Assembly (NCBI GenBank): GCA_029582165.1
Contig: CM055874.1
Span: 44,895,883 to 44,959,882 of the forward strand
Source: Portulaca oleracea
Taxonomy: Eukaryota > Streptophyta > Magnoliopsida > Caryophyllales > Portulacaceae
DNA length: 64,000 nt
Reading direction: 5' to 3'
The notes beneath the pieces are model-generated. The model was not told the DNA's origin. It searched no databases and saw nothing but the letters and a program-made list of their open reading frames with translations. The position numbers were made by a program, and so were the translations under genes. Shown here one piece after another: positions 32,803 through 44,602 of the stretch (the first letter of the stretch is position 1; every line of letters begins with the position of its first letter).

Positions 32803-34030
32803 AGCATAATATGATAACCCAATGAATTGGTTTCACCCAAGTTAGTGGCAGTGCACTGTAATCCATTAATAGTTTCATAATTTAGTTTACTGTGATATAA
32901 TTTTAAAATTCAATTTATCAAAATCCCAAAATCTAAAATACAATGCATTTCAATCCAATTTTCCTAGAAAAATATTCAACTATCGCATTGTAGTTATGAT
33001 GTCTAGACGACATCCTCTTATTTATTGAACGAATTGCCGAAACATATGAGTAATAGTATAATGTACAGATAATTACAAACTTGCAAAATGGATAATATAT
33101 GCACTGTAATCGAACTCAAATTATGTTTACTTTTGAATTTCAATAAAAAAAATTTTAGAATCAAGTAGTAGTAGATTGAGTGGAAAGAATTTAACTAATA
33201 ATGAAAATAATTTAACTATTCACATAGAAATTTTTAAATATAGACATGTATGAGCATGTTTGACCTAATTTTTGAGAATGTTTTTAGAGTAAAAAAGCAT
33301 AAATTAGGCCAAACAATTTTTTTTAGAAGTTAATAATTATTTTTCAAAAACAATTTTAGCCAAAAATAGTTCTAAAAGCAGAAGCAACAAATTGTTGTTT
33401 CTGCTTCCTACAAACTAATCAATACTCAATCTATTGGATTCTTTAGTGAATAGTTTTCATAATTTCAAATAAATATTATGATTTTTATAATGACAACATT
33501 TAAATATTTTAATATTATGGTAAAACCTTTAATATTATGTTGGACATTTTTATTATATCTAATTCAAACATAAAACAGAACAAAATCTCTTAGATATCAA
33601 ATCAATATATTATAATAGAACAAAATCTCTTTAGATACCCAAAGCATTAATAGGTCTTCGAACAAAAATTTGGATATGAATTCACTTTCAACATTAAATC
33701 ATTTGAACCTGTGGACCATTATATCCTTCATTGAATAGGACCATCTCCGATTGTGAGTTTAAATTCGACTCATTGTTAACGTACTATGGGATAAGAACGA
33801 TATGAAGTTGTGCAAGCACTCTACTAGTGAGAATAAGACTTGATCGCGAGACTGACGGTGAGAGTCACAACAAGAAAATATGTTTAGGCAACAAATTTAG
33901 AGTAGTTTGGGCAACAAAAAGATTATTTAATTTAGAATAAGGTAACCAAATAATTTTATGGTTAAATACATTATATCTGACAACAAAACCTTTTTTTTTT
34001 TTGCAATTGATATAGATAGGACGATACTTT
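32803..34030. other. Intergenic, no gene seen
   Basis: AT-rich. A decayed hairpin lies at about 33377-33410 (GCAGAAGCAACAA against TTGTTGTTTCTGC). Confidence 0.3.
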
Positions 34031-34039
34031 AAAGGAAAA

Positions 34040-34764
34040 CGGATTTGCTATACGTCGCCCTAAGGGCGACAAATAAGAGTCATGTTATCAATTTCAAGTA
34101 TTCTTAATTAGGAACATTATTAGAATCTTTATTAATCAAATAAAAAAAGATATTAGCAATTTAAAAAAAATATTGCATTTCCCTAATTGAAACAACAATT
34201 GTGGAAAATTCTTGGGACATTTGTCATCTGATCCCTTCTCTGTTAGCCATTCTTCCCGACTACCCCCCACCGCCGACGGTAATTACTGGCCTCGATCTGC
34301 TTTCACCATTCGCTCATTTCAGTAATCACTATGTTCCCATTGATTAGTACTGTTCATCCATCTATTTTGGTTGCCACTTGCCTTTCTCTATCAGTTGCCA
34401 GTGATTCCAATAAGAAGATATTTGAGTTCGATAATTTTGATATGCCTTCACCAATTGCCTAACGCGACTTCCATTTCCTTTCTATGTTCTATTGATATTA
34501 AATCCACTTTTTAAGCCTAGCCTAAATTACAATTGCATATGACACTAATCACAGAGAGAGAAAGAGAAGAGGGAGGACGATTGTTGATATTTTGTAAGAA
34601 TATATTAGTTTCCATATTTTGTTTCAATTTGGCAAATGCAATTTATTTGAATTAACTTTTTTATTTGATTAATAAAAATTCTAATAATGTTCCTAATTAA
34701 GAATACTTGAAATTGATAATATGGCTCTTATTTGTCGCCTTTAGGGCGACGTATAGCAAATCCG
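34040..34764. mobile_element. Non-autonomous Mutator-like element, 9-bp TSD
   Basis: Terminal inverted repeats of about 108 bp (CGGATTTGCTATACGTCGCC...) flank 500 bp of distinct sequence, and AAAGGAAAA is duplicated exactly at 34031-34039 and 34765-34773. Nine-base duplications and long TIRs are the mark of Mutator-like elements. The TIR carries a GTCGCCC-TAA-GGGCGAC hairpin. The interior (about 34200-34480) has more C than its surroundings and could be captured host DNA, but no protein was recognised. Confidence 0.92.
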
Positions 34765-34773
34765 AAAGGAAAA

Positions 34774-35754
34774 TGGTTGTCAAAAATTACTAAGGCAACA
34801 AAAAAATTTGGTTGCCCACCACAACTACCTTGTTATAAGATATTTCCAAATATAAAATTTTGAAAGGATATTAGTTACATAAAATATATATAAAATATTA
34901 CTCCAAACAAGAAATATTAATGTTATTAATGTTACAGAAACACTAGCTCAAAATGCTTGTTGAAATGGTTTACCGAAACTAACATTTGTCCTGATACAAT
35001 TTTGACTTGATATACAATGTAAGTGTTGCACTGATACTATTGCTGCACATGCCCTTCAACCCTATCATCTATGGCCTATGGGAAGTGATTATCTCACGGA
35101 ACACACCCTCCTCCTCCAACCCCAAAACAGGAGAAGAATAAAAATGTAAATTTAGAGCCCAAATCACTGCTTTATAATTTGGTAACCTAGCTTGCATGTT
35201 ACCTTGATCTAAATTAATTTACCAGTACTTCAAAAACAACTACAGTAACAGCCCATTATATTCCTTGCGCTAAAGTCTGCTTGAATAAGACCTAATCTCC
35301 ATTTGCTAGAAGTCTACTGACCTTTTTGTCTATGTTTAAGGGTGAAATACAACGAAATCAAAAGCATTCAACCAAACACTATTATAAGGAAATTAATCCA
35401 ACCAAACACTGTTATTTATGACATTCATAGTCCAAGAACAATGCAACACAGGACAACACAGTAACTCCATAAATTAAGCAAGTAAGAATTAATCTTGTAC
35501 CCATCTGAAAAGGTTGTCATTGAATAAATGTATTAATTCGATCAAATTAATCAAGGCATACATACACACACAAACCATCATTCCATAAAATTAGTTGGTT
35601 AATAACATCCACATGTAAGAAATCACAGTCACTAATCAACTATTACATCACATTTACCTACATATATATATCAGAGTATAACATGACAACTACTACACAC
35701 TTGATCCATTAAGTTTTTAAAAGAGACAACAACCATCCTAGTTGAAATTAACCA
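34774..35754. other. 3' flank of the zinc-finger gene
   Basis: No other gene recognised. The 3' UTR of the minus-strand gene at 35755 should occupy its right part; no clear polyadenylation signal was fixed. Confidence 0.35.
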
Positions 35755-36699
35755 TCATAACCCTAACCTCAAGTCAAGTTCCATGTCTCTAGAAGAAAAA
35801 GAGGAACAAGAAGCGTCTTCCAACAGAGGAGCAGGAAGGTTCAAGTCTGGGCCGCAATGGGTAATCCCACTCGCAGACATTGGGCTTAGGCCCAGCCCAA
35901 AAGACGAGGATGACGACGCTTGAGTATGGTGCTCCCAGTGGCATCTCATGTGTCCACCCAAAGCCTGCCCACTTGAGAAAACCCTGAGACAAACAGCACA
36001 CCTGTGGCCCAAACTCAAGCCCAAGCCCAAACCCAGGCCCAAGTCGATGTCGACAACATCGGTGTGGTTGTGGGCGTCCATGATCATGAGGAGCTGGTCG
36101 TCGGGTTTGTTGTGAATTGCGAAGCAGCCCTTGACGTTCTTATGGCTGGCCCTGTGTCCACCCAGAGCCTGGTGGGACCCAAACGTCTTCTTGCAACTGG
36201 AGCACTCGAACTTGGGGGATGCCACCAGAGGGTCAGGGTTTGGGTTCGGGTTCGGGTCCACGTCAGCGCTTCCACCGCCGGCGGCCAGCATGAGGAGGCT
36301 GGTGGCGACGTCGTGATCGTCGGCAGTAGGGGTGGGCGGCGGCGAAGACGGTGGTGGTGGACGGCGGAGGTGGGGAGGAGGGTTGATACCACGCCACTGT
36401 CGCTCAGGGTGGCAGCGCATGTGGCCGAAGAGGGCTTTCCAAGACCAGAACCTCTTGCCGCACTCGGTGCATGGGTGGGTTATCTTGGGTGCGTCCGGGT
36501 CGGGCTTCTTTCCGGGTCGGATGTGGTGGTGGTGATGATCAAGAAGGAGCTTCTTGGTGCGTTTCTTGCGCTGGGAGGTTGTTGCGGGAGTCAGTGGGTG
36601 TTGGAAGAGGGTCAGATCAGGAGGCCCATGCGGTGGTTGTTGTGGTGGTGGTGGTGATGGCGGAGGAGGAGGAGGAGAAGGAGGAGGAGTGGTTGCCAT
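35755..36699 (-). CDS. C2H2 zinc-finger repressor, ZAT2/ZAT3 (DAZ1/DAZ2) type
   Basis: A nuclear DNA-binding transcriptional repressor of 314 residues, intronless as usual for this family. Three C2H2 fingers lie at about residues 77-97 (with the variant WKALFGH helix), 166-186 and 234-254 (both with the plant QALGGH core). The block HPERQWRGINPPP after finger 1 and HKNVKGCFA after finger 2 are typical of Arabidopsis ZAT2/ZAT3, which act as DAZ1/DAZ2 under DUO1 in male germ-cell division. EAR repression motifs are DLNLPAP (285-291), LDLRLGL at the extreme C terminus (308-314) and an LGLGLGLSLG run (221-231). A basic QRKKRTKK (43-50) may be the nuclear signal; residues 5-27 are nearly all Pro. 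The ATG at 36697-36699 is the first in frame. Role in pollen is by homology only. Confidence 0.9.
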   Translation of the reverse strand: MATTPPPSPPPPPPSPPPPQQPPHGPPDLTLFQHPLTPATTSQRKKRTKKLLLDHHHHHIRPGKKPDPDAPKITHPCTECGKRFWSWKALFGHMRCHPERQWRGINPPPHLRRPPPPSSPPPTPTADDHDVATSLLMLAAGGGSADVDPNPNPNPDPLVASPKFECSSCKKTFGSHQALGGHRASHKNVKGCFAIHNKPDDQLLMIMDAHNHTDVVDIDLGLGLGLGLSLGHRCAVCLRVFSSGQALGGHMRCHWEHHTQASSSSSFGLGLSPMSASGITHCGPDLNLPAPLLEDASCSSFSSRDMELDLRLGL

Positions 36700-37020
36700 T
36701 GACGTTGGTTGGTTTCTTTCTTCGTGTTGGTTTTCGGTTGGGAGAGTATGTACGTAGAGATGATCGCTATTTCAATTCGCTTGCTTGCTGTGAATTTGAA
36801 TGGGTTTGTCTGAAATGTGAATAGAGGAGAGAAATACATACAAGTGGGGGGGAAAAAGATTGGAAGTGGGTTGGGAGAGTGGGTTTTGTAGTGAGCAAGT
36901 GAGGGGGTGGTATGTACGTAGTGCTCGGCGGTTGAGTGCGTGTGAGTGTCAACACTGATGATGTGGCGGCTATGGCAGTTATTTGCCCTCATCCACATGA
37001 CAGTTACCTCCTCTATCCTA
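36700..37020 (-). promoter_or_regulatory. 5' region of the zinc-finger gene
   Basis: Upstream of the minus-strand start the sequence is rich in CT on the coding strand, like a plant leader. No unambiguous TATA box was found, so the transcription start is not placed. Confidence 0.3.
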
Positions 37021-40000
37021 GGTAGTTATGTTCCTTTCATTGTTTCTCACTTCTCAGCTCCATTCAGTATCCAGTTCAAAAGCATAGCATTAACGTATAT
37101 TAATTAATTAATTGCTCTTCAACCTTTGATTCTTCGTTGTGTTCCTGTATACAGTGCCGAAACTCCCTTATCAAAATTCCTTTTATGTTCCTTATTTAAG
37201 TTGGGTATGGAGGTTGTTGACCCGATTAATTAATTAATCTATTTATATATTTATTTATTTATTTTTAATTCCTACATGTCTGAGTGAGGTACTTGCTAAG
37301 TCTACTTCTACTTTGAGGTTACCACCAGTACGTAATTCGAGCACATACGATGGGGGCCGGTGTGTTCAATCGAGTACTTGGGTTCAACTTCGTTGCAGCT
37401 GTTGCACATGATACTTTCTCCAATCGTCTTTGTCCTATGTAAGTCTTATTTGCAATTGCGTAATGTAGTTGTTTCCCCTCCCCCTGTTTTTCAATTTGCT
37501 TCTTTTATCCTGGTATTTTGGTCTTTTTTTTAGTAGCTTCACGTTCGTATTATTTGCATTTTACATTCTGTTTAGGCGTTAATTTAACTATTACCATGCC
37601 TTCTTTGTGTGTTTTATGTTTCTTAGTCTGTGAAGATGTTGAGTATTTGTGAGAATTCATTGACATGGATTACTTGGTACTTGATATGGTATGGATTCAG
37701 TCACATTATATATATGAGAAACATTCTGCTCAAAATCGAGAACAAACACATTTTATCAATGTGTTTGTAACTTTTGTATTTAAGGAAACGGTGAGTCAGA
37801 GTGGAGTCTGTGTCATTGTGATCAATTTCTAGTATAAACCAATGGAGGTGAAGATTGTGCTTTGTAGTATGAATTATAAAAGTAGTGAGAGTGAGTTTGC
37901 CATGCCCAGTTGATCATATTACGTACCATTGTTGTTGCTGTCACAACGCTTGTTCGGCTGTTGCTACTGGTTCTCTTGTTTCAGGTGCAGTTCTTCCTGT
38001 TGGTGGTGACTGTCGACTATGGATGGTCATGCTCGCTCCCTTTGAGGCACACATTTGTTGAGTCACCAAACTAAATATTCACCTGATATATAGTTATCAT
38101 CAGAAATCTTTTCTTTTCCTTTCCTTTGAAGTGTGTTTGGTTGCCAAATTTTCATGCGAAAACTGGTGGAACTTTGTCTAGTTTGATTTAAGTCCTCTGT
38201 TTTGGTTGCCATATATCAATGGGAATCTTTTGTATGCTCATAATTTGTATAATGATACACTTGGGATTTTGGAAAAAAGTTCCATTTTGCGGCAGGGGGT
38301 TAAGGGTCGGAAAAAATTTCATGGTGAGAAATGTAAATCAAAGTGTGCTGAAATCCCAAAATATCCCAAATATAATAAGCCCAAACTATCATATAAATTG
38401 GGTGATTTAGACATTTTATATATTTTTTTCCAAGAAGTTTTCAATTTTTACCGAACACCTAAAAATTTTCCCATATATTCTCGTGGATTTCAAAATGTAG
38501 ATCAAACGCAACAAACTACACTTTTCGAAGATTCAAAGGAATCTACCAAATGCTCGCTTAGTGTAAATTAAAAGAGGAGAGTTCCTTTGGTGCCTGCTTG
38601 CCTCCTTCCTTTTGGTTTGCAAAATGTACGCTTGATTTTCAAGATAAGTAGCAATATGGCTGTGTGCTATTATTCGGCCCGATTGCTCCTCAACTACATG
38701 TTAGTGCGATATCCCAAGTTGCTACTGCTATGTACGTCTAAGGAAGCACGCATGAGAAATATAGTAAATGTCTGTTATCATAGCTTCACTGCTCACAATC
38801 ATAAAATTTTCCACCTTGAAATTACTCTTTGTGATTGCAGTGAGTCTCCTTATGGAGGAGAGTGCCAAACGAAGACTTTTGATATCCAAATTATTTAGGT
38901 TTCCTTATTATGTTTGGTTTTTTAATTACATTGAATTTGATGAATCTAATTGGAGTGGTGACCAAACTTTGTTTCCCCATCGTATAGTACTCAAACAACC
39001 ATAAACAATAATGATAAGAGCGGAAAAGATATTAAAAGGACACCAGAGGCAGAAAATTTAACGTGGAAAAAACTAAAAACGGAAAAAATAAAGAACTCAC
39101 ATAATCAATGCACTAGAAATTATGAGGATTACAAGTGTCATGAGATCTCCCTCAACCTCACTTTCTCTCAAAGTGGATTAACAACCTCACTATAATTTGT
39201 GGTGTGTATATTGTCACTCAATTTCAATATTGTGACATGCTTGATGATTATATATACTAGTAAATACCTATGCGTTGTTGCGCCTTCATAAAAAAAATAC
39301 TCAAGCGTAGCTGGATAGAATATAATCATACGCGGGATAAAACTCAAAACATTTGTTTGAAAAACTTTTACATGTCACTTAAATGTAAATCACTTGAAGT
39401 CTGCAACTATGAATATCCTTTCAAAACACCTTTAGGGTGGTCGGATCTTTCTTAAAGCTAGTTAGGGCGCCTCTCTTGATGGCCCCTAACTGACTAGACC
39501 CTATCACTTTTTAGGATTCTTGAATATCGACTTAGTGAACACCTTTAGGATGGTCCGGTGGCGGGTGCTTCTTAATGCTTTTCAGGGTGCCTCTTTTGAT
39601 AATCTCACAGGGTGAAGTTGGGTTGGCTAGCCCATTGCAAATAGCAACCCAATGACAATGCATTGGGAAATCCCTAAGCAAATCATTTCCATTCTAAAGT
39701 CTCTTACAATACTTAGGTCATCTCCTGATACACCTAAATACCTATGGAGCCGAATGCTTGCAGAGACACTTCATCAAGCACTTGGTGGATAGAGTAAAGG
39801 ACATATCAACAACCCCAATGAAATCATCTAGAATCAATCACACATAATCCTCTCCAAAAATTTATTTTCAAAAAAAAAACAATAAAGTTGGGGAAATCAT
39901 CCCCGAAACATAGTTAAAACGAAACTAAAACAAGTATGAAGGTAAGAATGCCATAAAATAGTAAATAAAGCAATAAAATAGAAAGTGACGGAACTCGTGA

Positions 40001-40276
40001 ATAATCTGGCAAATAAAGTGCACACCTTGAGAATCTTCAACGAAAAATGACTGATGTTGGAATATTTATACTCCCAAATCCTAATTTAAACCATAATAAC
40101 ATGAACCGAGAAAAATATGACCGCCTACTAAAAATGAGTAGTGTTGGGGTATTTATAGTACTCCCTATGATGTTATTTAATAGTTTATTTTGCTCACTTT
40201 TCTTGTACATAATTTTTTATTGTAATTTTTATTAATTTTATATTTATATTTATTATCCGTCATTTTCTTGAACTTT
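37021..40276. other. Intergenic, no gene confirmed
   Basis: Several short frames, none with recognisable family features. A segment at 39400-39600 holds two similar blocks (ACCTTTAGGrTGGTC... then AGGGyGCCTCTyTTGAT), and 39000-39200 looks like decayed LTR sequence. These could not be assigned. Confidence 0.3.
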
Positions 40277-40281
40277 ATTAG

Positions 40282-40504
40282 GGGGCGTTTGGTTGAGAAA
40301 CTTTCCCCGGAAAATTTCTCAACTTTTCCAAGTTGAAAAACTTACCCATGTTTGGTTGAGAAACTTTCCCGGAAAAGTTTTGATGTGGGACCCATACTTT
40401 CCCTCACAAACCCATTAAAAAATTTCCCAGGGGGGGTTAGGGAAAGTCTTTCTCGGGAAAGTTTTTCCTAGGAAAGTCTTTCCCGGGAAACAACCAAACG
40501 CACC
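40282..40504. mobile_element. MITE with GGGGCGTTTGGTTG ends
   Basis: 223 bp with terminal repeats GGGGCGTTTGGTTG and CAACCAAACGCACC (13 of 14 pair) and internal repeats of an AACTTTCCCGG motif. ATTAG flanks both sides (40277-40281 and 40505-40509). Non-coding; superfamily not fixed. Confidence 0.8.
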
Positions 40505-40718
40505 ATTAGTTATTTTGATTTCTATATGTTCCTCAAAGGGACCATAAAAAGGGATCGGAAATATATTTTAGGCAAAGAGGAGTATATTTTGCTAACGTCT
40601 TGGCAAATACAATTGGGTCACAATGACATGTGTGCTTGTTTATCGTAGATATATAACTTGTCTAATATCTATTAGCAGATATGTTTTGTGTCTTCCCAAC
40701 AAATGTAGTGATGTACTA

Positions 40719-40970
40719 CCTCCATTCTATATTAATTGTCGCCTTTGAAAATTATACAGTCAAGTTTTAAAAATTTTGACCATAAATTTATCAATATACA
40801 TAATGAGTTGTTGTATAAAATTACTATCATTAGACTTGTAACGAAAAATATTATCATTAAAACATAATGTTGTAATTTTTTATAAAAATATCATATAAGA
40901 AATTATCGATCAAAGAGAAACATGAAAAATTGTAATAATCAAATAAGTGACAATTAATCTAGAACAGATC
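40719..40970. mobile_element. Stowaway-like MITE, decayed copy 1
   Basis: It starts CTACCTCCATTCTATATTA and shares long blocks with 41088-41335 (GAAAATTATAC, CGAAAAATATTATC, GTAATAATCAA). Ends approximate. Confidence 0.55.
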
Positions 40971-41087
40971 AAATATTTGTATAGCATATAACTTGTCTAA
41001 TTTCTACTAGCAGTCTCCCAAACACAGGAAGAGTTGGGTCGATAAGCCTAATTTGTTGAATTCATTGTTATGTTTTTGTAGGCGCGA

Positions 41088-41335
41088 TAAATCTCTCACT
41101 TCCATATTATACGTAGTCTTGAAAATTATACTGTTAAATTTTAAAAAGTTTTACAGTAAATTTTTTAATATATACAATGACTTTGTTAAACAAAATCTCT
41201 ATCGTTATATTCGTAACGAAAAATATTATCCTAAAAATATAATAATTATTTACAAAATATTGTATAAGAAATGATCAATCAAATAATAATATTAGAGACG
41301 GTAATAATCAACTAAAAGATAAATAATATGCAATG
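41088..41335. mobile_element. Stowaway-like MITE, decayed copy 2
   Basis: Same family and orientation as 40719-40970, ending in ATGGAGGGAATA. Ends approximate. Confidence 0.55.
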
Positions 41336-41339
41336 GAGG

Positions 41340-42739
41340 GAATACAAGCATGTCTCCCCAACGACTACTCATGTCACCTAGGAGAATATAATTTCTTCAC
41401 TTGGTCTTTTCTTTTCAATTGTAGGCTCCGCCATGGATGACTTGAATTTAGGGACTTTAAACCTATTATTTTCGTTCGTAAACTATCAATATTTTGTTTC
41501 TATCTATATCTACCTTCTTTATATAAACTATATAAACTATCATAACTTAGTCAACATCCTTTAAAATTCATATAAACTTGAATAATTTTATACAATCTAT
41601 AAAATCTGTGAATGTTTTAATTGACAAAATTTGTGAAAATTTTTGAAATATTGAAAATAATATATTTTGAAATTTTAAAATAACAAAAGTACAAAAAAAA
41701 AATTGAAAGTATGGAAATTATTCCAGTAAAAAAAAGGAAATCTGGAAAAATGGAGGGTTTCATCATTGACTTCTCCCTCTTCAATTACAAATTGATGACT
41801 TTGTCTTCCCTAACTAAAAAAACCAATGCATAATACTCAGAGCTTACAGTTTTTTTTTTAATTTTTGTTTATTTATTATTTATTTATTTGTTTTGTATTT
41901 TTATTTTAAAATTTTTTAATTCATTCATTATTTTATGTTATTTAAAAAATCAGAAAAAAATAAAACAAAAAATAAAAATTTTAATTCCTTAACTTTTAAT
42001 TTAAAAATAATAACATGTAAACAATAAAATAAAATAAATAACTAAATAAAAAAATATAGATGAATTGTGACTAGTTGTGTAAAAAAAAAAACCTAAATAG
42101 CAACAAATATTCGCTTTATCACACAGTTTGTAATTCCATTTCGAGCCACTTTATCATAAATAATTTACTAACCACCTTTATTAGTAAAACCTTGCTATAA
42201 ATGAGGCCAATTCACTGCAAATTTGTGGGGGAGTAATTTAATCTAAAAGAACTGCTAATATAAATGCATTAAAAATCTTTAGAATAAAGGGAAAAGGGAA
42301 AAGGGAAAAGCTTGTACACTAGTAGTGGGTAGCTGGAGCCATTCAATAAAATACTATACTAAAAATAGAACCAAATCCCCAAATATAATTATAAAATATA
42401 ATAATTATAAAAAAAATAAAAAGGTGAGGAGAATATGTAAATGTGTTGACGACATTCCTTTTTCTTTTTCTTTCTTGATTTGTTCCTTAAGAAAGTTCAT
42501 TTAAATGTCTTTCTTGCTGTATAAGACCTCAACAAGCTAAAGGGATGGTTTAACATTGAAGGAAGAAAAAGGGAATGAAGAGGTTTTCTCAATATCCCTT
42601 GGCGTTGCCGTTATTTTGAGGTCGAAGTTTTTAATGCAACAATGCAATATAATCTAAAGTTGACAACTTGAAAGTTACATGAAAAAAATAAGTTGGTTGA
42701 CCTTTTTTTTTACAAGTGTAATAGATTTATTTACATGCA
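41340..42739. other. AT-rich intergenic, no gene seen
   Basis: Long runs of A and T; GGGAAAA is repeated near 42285-42310. No other structure. Confidence 0.35.
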
Positions 42740-42748
42740 TATATTATA

Positions 42749-44001
42749 CGACTTTGTTATGGTTAATAAAGAATCTTATCCGCTTTATATTTTGTAAATC
42801 TATGTATATATGATAAAAAAAATTCTCTTTTCAATAAAATATACTTATTATATAATCAAATCTAAACAAATCTTATCATTACCTAATAATTATCTTTATA
42901 ATTATAGAATTGGAAATAGTACATAAAATTGATTATCTTCTATCTTATGGGATTAGCATATCAAAAAATCTATTTTTACTTGCAGTTAGAAGCACCTTTA
43001 TTTTACCTTCTATATTGAACGATTTTGAAATATTAATTGAGATACAAAACAAAAAAGACTAAAACTAAAAGAAGATAATTGCATACTATCATTCATATGT
43101 ACTGTTTTCCAAAATCAGCTTTTCAATTAACCGACCTTGCCAGAATATTCAAGCTCTCCCTCTAATGGGGTTGACCTTGCCTCTATTTTCTCTCATTTGT
43201 GTAGGATTTTTCATGCTTTTCTAGCAATTTTGCCGTCAAAAAAATAGTATACTGGATAATTAACCGATGGAAAATAGAAATTGTGATTAACATATGTGAC
43301 TGTCAGAGAGCCATGGATGAAGCAACAAAGAGAAAGTAGTGTGCAAAGATGGGAGACAAAAAGTGGAACTAAACAGTTAAAACAAATAATAATAAATTTT
43401 ATTTGGCGTCTGTAATATTTTGGGAGGCTAATAATCGATACGTAGAGAACGACTATTAGCATATAATAGTTATATGGACTTCCAAACATCAAGATATATC
43501 TACTGATGGATCATCGTCTCCACCGGGGAAAATGCCGAGAAGGTCGTCCCCAAGCTCTTCGGGTTTCATGAGTTCAACATGGATATTATAAGTCTGGGGA
43601 AAAGTACCAGGGCCAACGAGTGCTTGTCGTAGGGTGTGGTAATTCTAGAACATAGGTTTGATCTAGGGTACTGATTTGAGGGCAAAAATCTGCATTGAGC
43701 GGTAGTTGAGAGTTGAGACTCTCTCCACACAATATCTCAATATGTTTGGAATTCCATATAATTGTTTATACGCTAATTGTATAAGATAGAAGATGATCAA
43801 TTTTATGTACTATTTCCAATTCTATAATTATAAAGATAATTATTAGATAATGATAAGATTTATTTAGATTTGATTACATAATAAGTATATTTTATTGAAA
43901 ATATAATTTTTTATCACATATATACATAAGATTTACAAAATATAAAGTGGATAAAGATTCTTTCTTAACCATCGCCCCCAGGGCGACGATTAGCAAAACC
44001 G
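42749..44001. mobile_element. Mutator-like element with captured fragment (Pack-MULE-like)
   Basis: TATATTATA is duplicated exactly at 42740-42748 and 44002-44010. Inverted arms of about 200 bp (42760-42960 against 43770-43975) frame an 800-bp interior. The right terminus, read inward, is CGGTTTTGCTAATCGTCGCC, close to the terminus of the element at 34040; the left one has lost the GTCGCC hairpin. On the minus strand, 43502-43645 reads as a protein-like piece (LRQALVGPGTFPQTYNIHVE, then MKPEELGDDLLGIFPGGDDD), which suggests a captured exon. No transposase. Confidence 0.88.
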
Positions 44002-44250
44002 TATATTATATTATCCCCTTATCTAGATGAGATTGCCCTTTATATGCAAAGGTTTGTTGATTAATAAACTTATGAAGCATAAACTAGGAGGCAGATATGA
44101 GAATTTTAGAGAGAGAAATTAGAGAAAATAATTATGTGATGGCATTCCAAATATCTTTAAAAAAAAAAAAGAGTGCTTCCAATTACAAGTTGTTTTTTTT
44201 TTTTTTGAAACCAAACATAACGATTTCATTAATAACAAGTCATTCGTCAT

Positions 44251-44588
44251 GAGTGGTTCTCGCCGTCTAATTTTGGAGGGGGACAACCTAGTCCTCATTA
44301 ATGCAGTTAAAGGTGTGTTCAAGGTCCCTTGGGAGATTGCTAAAGTAGTTCGAGACATTCAAGCTTTTATGGCGATGTGTGAAGAGGTGGAGGTGCATCA
44401 TATTCTTCGTGAAGGAAATCGAACAGCTGATTGGTTAGCTAAATTTGAGCTTTGTATAGACTTGCACTGTAGTTTTGAGTATAGTTTTCATAGAGATTTA
44501 TCCCTAATTGTTAGAGAGGATGCGCTTGGAAGATCCCTTGAGAGAAGGGCTTCTTAGTGTTTGTTGTATTATCATGTGTTAAAAAAAA
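44251..44588 (+). pseudogene. 5'-truncated LINE insertion with RNase H end
   Basis: It encodes the end of a LINE RNase H domain: LILEGDNLVLINAVKG (the E-DS..-V..-I region), EVHHILREGNRTADWLAKF (the H-V-RE-N--AD-LA motif), then a short tail and ten A residues. Near-perfect 14-bp duplications flank it: AAGTCATTCGTCAT at 44237-44250 and AAGTCATACGTCAT at 44589-44602. Truncation at the 5' end, a poly(A) tail and a long duplication are all as expected for LINE retrotransposition. Confidence 0.88.
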
Positions 44589-44602
44589 AAGTCATACGTC
44601 AT

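Noticed and set aside
33700..33880. A SINE or tRNA-like sequence (GTTTAAATTCGACTC)
   Set aside because: No matching A box at the right distance, no A-tail and no target duplication.
36004..36657. A 217-codon plus-strand frame opposite the zinc-finger gene
   Set aside because: It lies antisense to a clear coding region with GC-rich, proline-rich codons that suppress stops on the other strand. Its composition has no family features.
37350..37445. A short gene start (ATGGGGGCCGGTGTGTTC) with a possible splice donor
   Set aside because: No downstream exon keeps the frame and the peptide is not recognised.
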